Assembly (NCBI RefSeq): GCF_015234135.1
Contig: NZ_JADGIK010000001.1
Span: 186,001 to 250,000, forward strand
Direction of reading: 5' to 3'
DNA from: Faecalibacter rhinopitheci
GTDB taxonomy: Bacteria > Bacteroidota > Bacteroidia > Flavobacteriales > Weeksellaceae
Length of the DNA stretch: 64,000 bases
Shown here: in pieces, positions 27,743 to 36,149 of the stretch
How the letters are laid out: each line of letters begins with the position of its first letter
Position numbering within the stretch: position 1 is the first letter of the stretch
Made by a program: the position numbers and the translations under genes
The notes under the pieces: model-generated
Database searches by the model: none
What the model was told of the DNA's origin: nothing
What the model saw: only the letters and a program-made list of their open reading frames with translations

Positions 27743-28372
27743 ATGATAAAAATAGCTATAACAGATGATCATCCTTTGCTTTTAGAAGGATTAAAAAATA
27801 TTTTAGGAAATGAATCTCAGATAGAAATGGTTTCTTGTTTTAAAACTGTTAAAGAGATGATGGAAGGTCTAGCCTCTAATCCATATGATGTTATATTATT
27901 AGATATTAATCTATCTGATACAAATTCTATTGAGCTTATACAACCTATCAAAAAATTATATCCAGACTTAGAAATTATAATGCTAAGTGTGCATAATGAA
28001 TTCGCTGTGATCAACAGTTGTTTAATGGAAGGTGCAGCAGGTTACATCCAAAAAAATGCTTCCATAGAAGAGATTACAAATGGAATAATAAGTGTAAATA
28101 ATGGTAACAAATATTTGTGCCAACAATCACAAATTATTATTGATAAAAACAAAGGAAATAATATAAATTCTATTCCAAAACTGACTCGTAGAGAAAAAGA
28201 AATATTATTAGAAGCAGCTACTGGATTAACTACAAATCAAATAGCGGAAAAACTATTTATAAGTCCGCATACTGTAGAAAGTCATCGTAAAAATCTTATC
28301 GTTAAATTTCAAACATCTAATCTAAGTTCTGCTATAAAATTAGGAATTGAATACGGATTAATTTCACAATAA
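27743..28372 (+). CDS. NarL/LuxR-type response regulator
   Basis: This 209-residue response regulator has a receiver domain with acidic pair D8-D9, phospho-acceptor D54 in VILLDINLSD and the conserved K in GYIQKNAS. It is followed by a LuxR-type helix-turn-helix (about 146-205: LTRREKEILLEAATGL, then IAEKLFISPHTVESHRKNL). It is the partner of the adjacent TPR histidine kinase. The targets are unknown, but a repeated motif in nearby intergenic regions is a candidate site. A perfect 24-bp palindrome downstream ends the operon. Confidence 0.92.
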   Translation: MIKIAITDDHPLLLEGLKNILGNESQIEMVSCFKTVKEMMEGLASNPYDVILLDINLSDTNSIELIQPIKKLYPDLEIIMLSVHNEFAVINSCLMEGAAGYIQKNASIEEITNGIISVNNGNKYLCQQSQIIIDKNKGNNINSIPKLTRREKEILLEAATGLTTNQIAEKLFISPHTVESHRKNLIVKFQTSNLSSAIKLGIEYGLISQ

Positions 28373-28390
28373 GATATAATCCTAAAATAA

Positions 28391-28414
28391 AACCGCAATT
28401 ATATAATTGCGGTT
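28391..28414. terminator. terminator, perfect palindrome
   Basis: AACCGCAATTAT is followed directly by ATAATTGCGGTT. It sits between the response regulator gene and the convergent secreted-protein gene. Confidence 0.75.
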
Positions 28415-28421
28415 CTAAAGG

Positions 28422-28991
28422 TTAGTGAAAGTTTAATTGACCATGAAAATAATTTTCAACGTTAATTATATTGTAATTATCATCTCTATCTACATTATAA
28501 AAATATAGATAAACGGGCTGACCAATTGTTTTAAGATTAATTATTTGATTTGTATTTAGATTTTCAAAACTAGAAATAGTTCTATTACTTATATAATTAG
28601 TTGGAGTTCCTTTAGGATTTTTGTCAAAACGATGATCTTTTTTACTACTATAATACCAGTAACTTGGCGCATCATCCAAAATAAACATGCTCTTATCAGG
28701 ATTATATAACCCATCAGCAACTCCAGTATTCGAAAACCAAGAGATTTCAGCATTTATATTCTCTAAGGCAGACTTATATATATTTGGATCTAGTGTTGCT
28801 CCCACCAAAAATCCTTCTATATTATTTGATGTAAAATTTATAGTAAATTCTTCCCTTTTTAAGTTATATACATTGTTTGACGGAAGAACTTCTTCTCCAT
28901 TTTGCAATATTTTAACTTTCAATACTTTATTCTGAGAAAGTCCTAAAACACTTAACATTAATAATAAAGTAGACAAATATATTCTTGCCAT
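28422..28991 (-). CDS. hypothetical secreted protein
   Basis: This 189-residue precursor has signal peptide MARIYLSTLLLMLSVLGLSQ. The mature part opens with LKVKILQNGEEVLPSNN and continues as strand-rich sequence with many aromatic residues, ending YNIINVENYFHGQLNFH. No family or catalytic motif is recognised. It lies between a two-component operon and a TPR-LuxR regulator, and copy B of a shared motif lies about 50 bases upstream of its start, so it may be a target of one of these regulators. That link is inference. Confidence 0.6.
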   Translation of the reverse strand: MARIYLSTLLLMLSVLGLSQNKVLKVKILQNGEEVLPSNNVYNLKREEFTINFTSNNIEGFLVGATLDPNIYKSALENINAEISWFSNTGVADGLYNPDKSMFILDDAPSYWYYSSKKDHRFDKNPKGTPTNYISNRTISSFENLNTNQIINLKTIGQPVYLYFYNVDRDDNYNIINVENYFHGQLNFH

Positions 28992-29040
28992 ATTTTTAAG
29001 TTCAATTATTTTATAAATCTACTGATTCATTAAAGATTTA

Positions 29041-29066
29041 AAAATAGTTAAAAACAGGGATTTTAT
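29041..29066. promoter_or_regulatory. shared intergenic motif, copy B
   Basis: AAAATAGTTAAAAACAGG followed by GATTTT matches copy A (25340) at 22 of 24 positions. It lies about 50 bases upstream of the secreted-protein gene. Confidence 0.35.
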
Positions 29067-29093
29067 AATGTGGAGGTAACGGAAGTAATAGCA

Positions 29094-29141
29094 TATTTTC
29101 TAAATATTGTATTCAAAAGAATCTTAAATATTTAGAAAATA
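29094..29141. repeat. 15-bp perfect inverted repeat with nested hairpin
   Basis: TATTTTCTAAATATT and AATATTTAGAAAATA flank an 18-base loop that itself contains ATTC-AAAA-GAAT. It starts 14 bases past the stop of the TPR-LuxR gene. There is no T tract, so it may be a 3'-end stabiliser or protein site rather than a classic terminator. Confidence 0.5.
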
Positions 29142-29154
29142 ATGATTTAAAAAT

Positions 29155-30369
29155 TTATTTGATTAAAGAATTTCGATTATCTATACCTAATAGATTGTAG
29201 ATGATTTTTAGATGGTATTTAACTGTATTTTCAGAAATAAATAGTTCATTTCCAATTTCTTTATTGGTCCTACCCTGCTCTACGAGGTAAATAATTTGTT
29301 TCTGCCTGGCAGTTAACTTTTCTAAGTTAATTTCCAAATTACTATTTAGATTTTCATTATTTAATAATGATAGAGATTTTAATTCGTTTCTTAAATTGAT
29401 ATTTTCAATTTCCACTAATTTCTTATTTTTCTTATTTAAAGAAAATACAAAAAATAGAGAGATTAACAATCCAACTAAAATTATACTAATAATGATAAAA
29501 AGAATTACAATTTTCCTTTCATAAATTATTTCTGAATCCTTTCTTTCATGAATTAATTCCTTTTCTAACAGAAGTAAATTTCCACTTATATTTAACGCAT
29601 CATATTTAGTAGCTAATTCATTTACTATTATTCTATGTTCGTACGCCTTTTTATAATTTCCAATTTGATAATAAAAATCGGTAATTTGTTCGTACAAGTT
29701 TAAAATATAAATATCCATTTTATGAAAAGTAGCATATTTTAAACCAATATTAAAAGCATCTAAAGCTTTTTTATCGTCCCTTAATTGTGTATATAAACTG
29801 ATTTTTTTTCTATAAATATTCGGAAGATGCTTAGGATTATGCACTTTCATTACATCTATTGCTTTCTCATAATAAAGTTCTGCATTTTCATAATCATATT
29901 CTTTTTCATACATCGTACCTACCACAGATAAATAAAATCCCTTTGTAATATCATCTACATATATCAAGTCATTTTCATTAATTGTAGGTAATAATTGTAC
30001 AACTTGATCAAATTTTAAATGATCAAACTCTATAAATAATCTTTCTATTTGAATTCTAGTTTTTACTTCATTTTTTTTATCACTTAATAACCCAAATTTT
30101 TCAGCTTTATTTAAATTATTAACTGCTTCCGAATAGTTAAAAAGTCGCTTATATATTATATATTTTTGCAAATAAGCGTTGTAAATTTGATATTTTGTAG
30201 AAGATTTATCATTAATTGTTTGCTCTAAAAGTTTAATACTTTCTTCAAACTGGCCTGCATCATTATACCTTGAAACTTTTATATTAATTTCATCTATGGT
30301 ATTCGCGAGAGAAAATCTGATACCTATAATTAATAGTAGTAGAGATAAAATTATTTTCAGATTTCTCAT
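29155..30369 (-). CDS. membrane-anchored TPR protein with LuxR-type DNA-binding domain
   Basis: This 404-residue protein has a signal/anchor segment (about 1-22) and TPR-like repeats (about 30-270). A strong membrane span (about 284-311: KIVILFIIISIILVGLLISLFF in two parts) and a short coiled coil follow, then a C-terminal LuxR helix-turn-helix (RQKQIIYLVEQGRTNKEIGN, then LFISENTVKYHLKIIY). It has no receiver or kinase domain. Such one-component TPR-LuxR membrane regulators are frequent in Bacteroidota, with sensing outside and DNA binding inside. Signal and targets are unknown. It follows the kinase/regulator pair but forms its own unit. Confidence 0.83.
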   Translation of the reverse strand: MRNLKIILSLLLLIIGIRFSLANTIDEINIKVSRYNDAGQFEESIKLLEQTINDKSSTKYQIYNAYLQKYIIYKRLFNYSEAVNNLNKAEKFGLLSDKKNEVKTRIQIERLFIEFDHLKFDQVVQLLPTINENDLIYVDDITKGFYLSVVGTMYEKEYDYENAELYYEKAIDVMKVHNPKHLPNIYRKKISLYTQLRDDKKALDAFNIGLKYATFHKMDIYILNLYEQITDFYYQIGNYKKAYEHRIIVNELATKYDALNISGNLLLLEKELIHERKDSEIIYERKIVILFIIISIILVGLLISLFFVFSLNKKNKKLVEIENINLRNELKSLSLLNNENLNSNLEINLEKLTARQKQIIYLVEQGRTNKEIGNELFISENTVKYHLKIIYNLLGIDNRNSLIK

Positions 30370-30482
30370 GATCCAAAATTTAAAATTGGTTGGTAATAAG
30401 CATTTAAAATGCTAATCAAATTGACGATATTAATTTAATATAAAATTTCATATTTAACCTTATTGTTTATTAATTAAATTTT

Positions 30483-30500
30483 TAGTTATTTATAGTGATT
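30483..30500. promoter_or_regulatory. shared intergenic motif, degenerate copy C
   Basis: TAGTTATTTATAGTGATT matches the core TAGTTAnnnAnAGnGATT of copies A and B. It lies between the divergent TPR-LuxR and small lipoprotein genes. It is weaker than A and B. Confidence 0.2.
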
Positions 30501-30600
30501 AGTTTTTTGTTTCTATTTTATGATGATATAATTTTTCAATTCATAAATAATTCATTTTAAATTCATAACTTAAACACCATAACCTTAAAACATAAATTAT

Positions 30601-30768
30601 ATGAATAATAAAATTTATTTACCAATCATGTTTTCATTGATGTTATTACTAACTAGTTGTTCTGCTATAGAAGGGATTTTTAAAGCTGGAATGTGGTGGG
30701 CATTCTTTTTAGTATTTATCGTTCTAGCGGTTATTTTTTGGGTAATTTCTAAATTCAATAAAAAATAA
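30601..30768 (+). CDS. small single-span lipoprotein (55 aa)
   Basis: Translation from ATG at 30601 gives 55 residues: a lipoprotein signal ending LLLTSC, a short amphipathic segment SAIEGIFKAGMWW, then a hydrophobic span FFLVFIVLAVIFWVISKF and a basic tail. This matches a small Bacteroidota family with the pattern SCSAIxGIFKAGxW plus one membrane span, which databases sometimes label phosphatidate cytidylyltransferase without support; at 55 residues it cannot be that enzyme. It is followed three bases later by a strong terminator, supporting a real short transcription unit. Confidence 0.75.
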   Translation: MNNKIYLPIMFSLMLLLTSCSAIEGIFKAGMWWAFFLVFIVLAVIFWVISKFNKK

Positions 30769-30770
30769 CT

Positions 30771-30802
30771 AAAAAAGCCCGTCGAAAACGACGGGCTTTT
30801 TT
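30771..30802. terminator. strong bidirectional terminator
   Basis: AAAAAAGCCCGTCG, loop AAAA, CGACGGGCTTTTTT: a GC-rich stem with A and T arms, between the small lipoprotein and the convergent DUF808 gene. Confidence 0.92.
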
Positions 30803-30818
30803 AATTTGTCTTATTTGA

Positions 30819-31697
30819 TTAAGCTTTTACTAAATGCTTAAATTTATTAAAAAACTCTATTAAAAGGAATACTAAAAATCCTGCTACTAATCCAAGAATT
30901 ATTTGTTTAATCATTTCAGGTAATTGTGGAAAAAGATGATGAAAATATTCAATATTATGATCAAAAATTCCTCCCGAAACTAATATTAGAGCGACCGTTC
31001 CGATAACTCCCATTGCTTTAATAATAATTGGTAAAGCCTTTACAAGAAGATGACCTATCTTAGAAATTATACCTTTATTATTTGACTTATCAATTAATTT
31101 AAACCCGGCGTCATCCATTCTTACAATCAAAGCTACAATACCATATACACCAAAAGATGCAAGCAATGCAACAAAAGCAACAGAAATACTTTGTACTAAT
31201 ATAGACTCTTTTAGTACAGTACCTAACGCAATAATAACAATTTCAATAGATAAAATAAAATCTGTTTTGATGGCAGAATTAATTTTTTTCTTCTCCTCTA
31301 TCTCACTATCATTAGTATCTTCTAAAGCTTGTACTAAAGAAGAATTTTTATTCTTCTTAGAACGTTGAATGATAAACTCTATAATTTTTTCTACACCTTC
31401 GTATGCTAAATAAAATCCGCCTAAAATTAGAACATATTTTATAACATCTGGTAAAAAAGCATTTAGTAACAATGCTATAGGAACAATAATTAATTTATTT
31501 AGTAATGACCCCTTAGTTATTGCCCATAAAACGGGAATTTCTCTTGAAGAAACAAACCCGGTTGCTTTTTCTGCATTTACTGCCAAATCGTCTCCGAGTA
31601 TTCCAGCGGTTTTACTTGCTGCAACTTTACTTGTAACTGCGACATCATCCATTAATGCTGCAATATCATCCAAAATAGCAAATATTCCTGTAGCCAT
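30819..31697 (-). CDS. DUF808 family inner-membrane protein
   Basis: This 292-residue multi-pass membrane protein belongs to the DUF808 (YedI-like) family. The N-terminus FAILDDIAALMDDVAVTSK, followed by KTAGILGDDLAVNAEKA, is the family signature, and about six hydrophobic segments follow. The ATG at 31697 places this signature directly at the start; an upstream ATG (31730) adds eleven residues not expected in the family. Function is unknown. Confidence 0.88.
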   Translation of the reverse strand: MATGIFAILDDIAALMDDVAVTSKVAASKTAGILGDDLAVNAEKATGFVSSREIPVLWAITKGSLLNKLIIVPIALLLNAFLPDVIKYVLILGGFYLAYEGVEKIIEFIIQRSKKNKNSSLVQALEDTNDSEIEEKKKINSAIKTDFILSIEIVIIALGTVLKESILVQSISVAFVALLASFGVYGIVALIVRMDDAGFKLIDKSNNKGIISKIGHLLVKALPIIIKAMGVIGTVALILVSGGIFDHNIEYFHHLFPQLPEMIKQIILGLVAGFLVFLLIEFFNKFKHLVKA

Positions 31698-31818
31698 ATA
31701 GTATTTAAATTGGTTGTAAAAATATAGCAATAATTTAAGTTTTCAGAAATTTTATTATGTTTTAATATCAAAAATATTTTTGAAAACTAGAATTTAATAA
31801 TTGGGAAAAAATTCAAAC

Positions 31819-32910
31819 CTACTTTTTTAAAAGCTTTAAAGTTTCAAACCTATTATCATCAAATTTAATTTTTAAAATATATAAGCCCGCAGGTAAATCT
31901 GAAATATTATATGATGAGCTCACCGATAAATCTTTCAATCTTTGTCCCTGTATATTATATAATGCAACTCCTACAATTCCTTCTATTCTATCAATTTTAA
32001 AAATATTATTAACAGGATTTGGATAAATCAAAGTACTGTGTTGATTATTATCTGAAACAGATAAATCTTCAGATATTATAATCGAATAATCTTCAGTTTC
32101 TCCATAATATTGACTTGAATCACAACCTTTATCCCATGTCGCTAAATTAGAATCTACAGTAGCTACTCTTAATCGCATTTGGTATTCGCCATTCGGAATA
32201 TCAACCGGAATCGTTATTTTCCCATTAATTATTTCATTAGTTCCACTTCCTATATAGAAATATTCATCTTCATCAAATATAAAATTGCGATTATAATCTA
32301 TCCACATTGTTACAGATTGATTTACCCATCCATATCCAATTTTCATCGAAATATTATTTTCAATTCCTTTAGTTATAGCGGTTTTCTGTGCCGTAAAATC
32401 ATTATACCCATTCAGTCCACATTCTGATTGATTTGATATTTCTCCAAAATTGACATCTAAAATTGTCGCTCCATCCATACAATTCAAAATTGGTTCACAA
32501 TAAGCATCTAAATTAACACCATTACATTTTATAGCTCTTATTTTTAGAGAATCGTAATCGCTACCACAATTCTCATTTGTATGAACATAGAATCTAACAA
32601 TCCTATCTTTATCGGCAATCCATTCCATATTATGGTATCCTGAGGTTAATATTTCCGTACCATCATCGTTACTTATTGTGATATAATCTGATGTTAAAGA
32701 CCCAAAGAATTGGTAACTAGCGCCAGCTTTAACTTCAACGACTGAATATTCTCCTGAAAATCCCGCATCAGTTATAATTTCTATTCTATCTGAACATGTA
32801 GGTTTAAAAACATTGTCAGGATATTGTCCATTTGGAGCTTCTAAACAACCTTGCGCTTGCAAATTATACATCCAAAAAATGGATAAAATCAGTAAATTTA
32901 TTTTCTTCAT
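31819..32910 (-). CDS. secreted GEVED-domain protein with T9SS type A sorting domain
   Basis: This 363-residue precursor has a signal peptide (to about residue 20) and a Cys-rich N-terminal beta domain (about 22-145). A GEVED-type domain (about 185-275) includes MWIDYNRNFIFDEDE, MRLRVATVD and YYGETEDYSI. The C-terminal type IX sorting domain (about 293-363) has LIYPNPVNNIFKI, VALYNIQGQRL, LPAGLYILKI and a basic end. The protein should cross the outer membrane through the T9SS and remain on the surface or be released. The enzymatic role, if any, is unknown; it could be an adhesin. Confidence 0.85.
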   Translation of the reverse strand: MKKINLLILSIFWMYNLQAQGCLEAPNGQYPDNVFKPTCSDRIEIITDAGFSGEYSVVEVKAGASYQFFGSLTSDYITISNDDGTEILTSGYHNMEWIADKDRIVRFYVHTNENCGSDYDSLKIRAIKCNGVNLDAYCEPILNCMDGATILDVNFGEISNQSECGLNGYNDFTAQKTAITKGIENNISMKIGYGWVNQSVTMWIDYNRNFIFDEDEYFYIGSGTNEIINGKITIPVDIPNGEYQMRLRVATVDSNLATWDKGCDSSQYYGETEDYSIIISEDLSVSDNNQHSTLIYPNPVNNIFKIDRIEGIVGVALYNIQGQRLKDLSVSSSYNISDLPAGLYILKIKFDDNRFETLKLLKK

Positions 32911-33018
32911 ATTATTATTGTTAATTAATATAAATATAATACATCTTCCTAATATTCATTCCTAAAATAAAATCCAATAAAATTTTCAATTCATATCTTT
33001 GATGAAATTTTAAAGTAA

Positions 33019-33600
33019 ATGGATGTATCTACATATCGTAATGAAGAAGATGATTACAAAATATTTTGTCTGGAAGGTGTAAAAGATATCGATGAAAATT
33101 CAAATTCAGATTTATTTCCTTTTTTTGAACATTTAGCTCTAAATAAAGGAATCACAAATATGTACAAATCTTGTGATAGCTTTGAAGGTTTTGAAGAAAG
33201 TATATCCAATCTTTTATATTCTGATAGGAATTTTAAAGATTATAAAATTATTTATCTTGTATTTAATGGACAAGATGAAAATATAGAAATTGATGGATAT
33301 TTCTATTCGTTAGAAGAAATTGCAGAGTTATTTCAAGGGAAATTAACTGATAAAATTATTCATTTTGCAAATACAAAATCATTAAATTTAGAAGACGATA
33401 CTTTTCAATACTTTTTAGATGTAACTGGGGCTAAAGCATTATCTGGATATGTACATTCAGTTCCAATTCTAAGCACAATTTTAGATCAACATTTATTTGA
33501 TATATATCGAGAAATAGATGACGTTATAGAGTTAGTTGAAGAACTTTTTGAAAAATATGCTGATCTGTGTCTTAAAATGGGATTTAGATTATATTATTGA
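33019..33600 (+). CDS. hypothetical protein, possibly a degenerate caspase-fold (DUF6642-like) protein
   Basis: This 193-residue soluble, acidic protein shows an order of segments that recalls a family with a caspase-like alpha/beta fold: KIFCLEG (14-20), KIIYLVFNGQ (76-85), YSLEEIAELFQGKLT (96-110), KIIHFANTKSL (112-122) and TGAKALSGYVHSV (136-148). In catalytic members I would expect a His-Gly after the second strand and a Cys after the fourth; here these positions read N83-G84 and T119. If the match is right, the dyad is lost. The family assignment is tentative. It is monocistronic, with a terminator directly after the stop. Confidence 0.5.
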   Translation: MDVSTYRNEEDDYKIFCLEGVKDIDENSNSDLFPFFEHLALNKGITNMYKSCDSFEGFEESISNLLYSDRNFKDYKIIYLVFNGQDENIEIDGYFYSLEEIAELFQGKLTDKIIHFANTKSLNLEDDTFQYFLDVTGAKALSGYVHSVPILSTILDQHLFDIYREIDDVIELVEELFEKYADLCLKMGFRLYY

Positions 33601-33601
33601 T

Positions 33602-33635
33602 AAAAAAACCTCTGAAAACATTCAGAGGTTTTTTT
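33602..33635. terminator. bidirectional terminator
   Basis: CCTCTGAA and TTCAGAGG flank a four-base loop, with seven A before and nine T after. It is shared by the hypothetical gene and the convergent CoA-transferase. Confidence 0.88.
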
Positions 33636-34898
33636 TTATATCGAATCGTAATATTCTTTTGCAATGGTTTCTCTAAAATTAGGATGGGCAATTTTAGTCA
33701 ATGCTTCTACACGATCACGTATGCTCTTACCTTTTAATTTTGCTACTCCGTATTCTGTTACTATATAATCTATCTGAGCTCTAGATGTTACAACTCCTGC
33801 TCCTTTCCTTAGATGTGGAACAATTTTATTCATTCCCTTATTAGTAATAGATGTTAATGCTACTATAGATTTTCCACCTTCGCTCAACGCTGCTCCGGTA
33901 ATAAAATCTATTTGTCCTCCAACCCCAGAATAAATGTTTGGACCTATGGAATCTGCACATACTTGTCCCGTTAAGTCTACTTCTATAGCAGAATTAATAG
34001 CAATCATTCTTTTGTTTTTTCTAATTTGTTGCGGATCATTTGTAAATGCGGCAGATTTCATTTCAACTATAGGATTATCATGGATAAAATCGTATAATTC
34101 TTGAGATCCATCTGCAAATGTTGAAACGATTTTATTTTTGATAATTCCTTTATATTCTCCAGTGATAACGCCAGATTTTACTAATGGCATAATACCATCA
34201 GAAAACATTTCTGTATGAATTCCTAAACCTTTATGGTTATTAAGGTTAGCTAAAACTGCATTTGGGATTGAACCTATTCCCATTTGCAAGCAACTTTTAT
34301 CTTCTATTAATTCGGCAATATAGTTTCCTATTATTTTTTCTTCATCTGTAATGTTACCCACTGGTAATGAATAAAGAGGTGCATCATTTTGTACAAAAAT
34401 ATCTATACATTTAGCTGCAATTAAAGAATCACCAAATGTTCTAGGTACAAATTTATTAACTACAGCAATTACTACACGCGCATTTTTTATTGCTTCTTTT
34501 ATATTTTCGACTGAAGAGCCTAAGGAATAATTACCATGCGAATCGGGAGCTGATACTTGAATAAATACTACATCAATTTTTAAATCTCCATTTGCCATTA
34601 ATTTTCCCATTTCGCTTAAAAATATTGGCGTATAAGTTCCATTTCCTTGTGCAATTGTATGTCTTACATTTGCACCAACGAACAAGGAATTTACAAAAAA
34701 CGAATCTTTATACTTAATGTCTGCATATTTTGCAACACCATTCGTATGAATGTGGCAAATCTCAACATTGGATAATTCTGGAGCTCTTAAAGTTAAAGCA
34801 TCCGTTAAAATTGTAGGTGTAGCTGAGGCTGAGTGAACAAAAACTCTATCACCAGATTTTACAACTTTTACCGCTTCTATAGCAGAAAGAAATTTCAT
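33636..34898 (-). CDS. acetyl-CoA hydrolase/transferase family CoA-transferase
   Basis: This 420-residue family I-type CoA-transferase (4-hydroxybutyrate/acetate CoA-transferase or acetyl-CoA hydrolase branch) has two Rossmann-like halves. The N-terminal GDRVFVHSASATPTIL, the central GIGSIPNAVLANL, the LGIHTEMFSDG segment, which should carry the active-site Glu forming the CoA thioester, and YSGVGGQIDFITGA near the C-terminus are all present. The ATG at 34898 is chosen because the upstream extension reads as intergenic sequence. Acyl specificity cannot be told. It is divergent from a PaaI-type thioesterase, another acyl-CoA enzyme. Confidence 0.88.
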   Translation of the reverse strand: MKFLSAIEAVKVVKSGDRVFVHSASATPTILTDALTLRAPELSNVEICHIHTNGVAKYADIKYKDSFFVNSLFVGANVRHTIAQGNGTYTPIFLSEMGKLMANGDLKIDVVFIQVSAPDSHGNYSLGSSVENIKEAIKNARVVIAVVNKFVPRTFGDSLIAAKCIDIFVQNDAPLYSLPVGNITDEEKIIGNYIAELIEDKSCLQMGIGSIPNAVLANLNNHKGLGIHTEMFSDGIMPLVKSGVITGEYKGIIKNKIVSTFADGSQELYDFIHDNPIVEMKSAAFTNDPQQIRKNKRMIAINSAIEVDLTGQVCADSIGPNIYSGVGGQIDFITGAALSEGGKSIVALTSITNKGMNKIVPHLRKGAGVVTSRAQIDYIVTEYGVAKLKGKSIRDRVEALTKIAHPNFRETIAKEYYDSI

Positions 34899-35028
34899 AG
34901 ATAAATTAATATAGGGATAAAAATAACATAATATGGGCAAAATACTAGTGTAATTCAATATAAATGTGTAAAATTCTATTCAAATATATATTTAATTACT
35001 ATTTTTAAATACAAAAGAAATTTATTAA

Positions 35029-35451
35029 ATGACGACAGAAAAATATAACCTTATTACCACTAGTTTTAATAAATCTGAAACATTAAAATTCTATAATGCT
35101 TCTCTAGAAGAAGTTCAGATAGATTTTATCTCTATAAAAATTCCTAAACAATCTTTAATGACTAGAAAGCATGGAATGTTTAATGGTGCCACGATTGCTT
35201 CTTTAGTTGATATTTCTTCTGGTTTTGCTGCAGTAAGTCATTATGACGATGATTGCTACGTTGTAACTGTAGAATTAAAAGTAAACTACTTAAGACCTGC
35301 TATCGGAGATTACTTATTATCAAAATCTTATGTTATAAAAGGTGGAAAAAAAATTAGTGTTATAAGAACTGAGATTTATACAATGAATGAAAAACAAAAT
35401 AAAGAAACTCATGTATCTACATCTTTAGTTACCATGATGAGAATAAAATAA
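35029..35451 (+). CDS. PaaI family hotdog-fold thioesterase
   Basis: This 140-residue hotdog-fold protein resembles PaaI/YbgC-type acyl-CoA thioesterases. HGMFNGATIASLVDISSGFAA (about 49-69) is the central hotdog helix with the catalytic Asp in LVDISSG, and TVELKVNYLRPA (about 83-94) is the following strand. It stands opposite a CoA-transferase, which fits handling of acyl-CoA, but the substrate is unknown. Downstream are 218 bases without a gene, with only a weak AGCCA...TGGCT hairpin near the stop. Confidence 0.85.
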   Translation: MTTEKYNLITTSFNKSETLKFYNASLEEVQIDFISIKIPKQSLMTRKHGMFNGATIASLVDISSGFAAVSHYDDDCYVVTVELKVNYLRPAIGDYLLSKSYVIKGGKKISVIRTEIYTMNEKQNKETHVSTSLVTMMRIK

Positions 35452-35669
35452 GCCAAGTTATCAATAAAATGGCTCACAAGATTTAAAATTAGTTGGTATG
35501 AATTACTTTATTTTAGAGAAAGATTATTAATTATATTTTTAGTAAAAGTCAATATCTCTATTACAAATTAAAAGTTCAGTATCAATACATTCCACTTAAT
35601 GTATTAATTATTGAATTTATTTAACAATATTATTTTATATCTTGTATTTGTTATTCAAAATTACAATTT

Positions 35670-36086
35670 ATGTATACTGAAAAAGATATTATCGAAGAAT
35701 ACATTAACTTCTCCTTGGATTTTTGTTCAAAATGTATAGCAAAATATGAAGAATTCTTCCCGTTTTCATTTTATATAAAAAATGGAGAAACTACAGTTAT
35801 AGAACCAGAGAATTTATCTGAATTACCAAACTTCAATACATTAATCAACAATCTTAAAATAAATGGATTAAATCTCATAAAAGATAATCAATGTAGAAGT
35901 TTTTGTATTGGATATCGCACAAGGGTAAAAATAGAAGGTAAATATTACGATGCTTTAGCAATATTTGTAAAGTTGACAGAATACGAATCAACTTCACACG
36001 GAAGAATATATTATTATCCTTATACAACAGCTGAAAATTTTGATTATTTATTTGATTTAGCTTATTATATAGATGCTAATAATTAA
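35670..36086 (+). CDS. hypothetical protein
   Basis: This 138-residue soluble acidic protein has no signal peptide or membrane span. It starts with a helix-like segment (EKDIIEEYINFSLDFCSKCIAK in parts) and a beta-rich core: PFSFYIKNGETTVIEP, then CIGYRTRVKIEGKYYDALAIF and ESTSHGRIYYYPY. I recognise no family. It lies between the thioesterase and hemolysin III genes with gaps on both sides, so it appears monocistronic. Confidence 0.55.
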   Translation: MYTEKDIIEEYINFSLDFCSKCIAKYEEFFPFSFYIKNGETTVIEPENLSELPNFNTLINNLKINGLNLIKDNQCRSFCIGYRTRVKIEGKYYDALAIFVKLTEYESTSHGRIYYYPYTTAENFDYLFDLAYYIDANN

Positions 36087-36137
36087 TTTAACTGATTATA
36101 AACTATTCAATAAATTTATTTCATAACAAAGGTTAGC

Positions 36138-36145
36138 TATTTTTG
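36138..36145 (+). promoter_or_regulatory. putative -7 box of the hemolysin III gene
   Basis: TATTTTTG, matching TAnnTTTG, ends four bases before the ATG; a leaderless transcript is implied if it is used. Confidence 0.45.
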
Positions 36146-36149
36146 CGCT

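Noticed and set aside
30601-30768. Phosphatidate cytidylyltransferase
   Set aside because: The label exists for similar small proteins, but 55 residues with one span cannot hold the enzyme; it is a lipoprotein.
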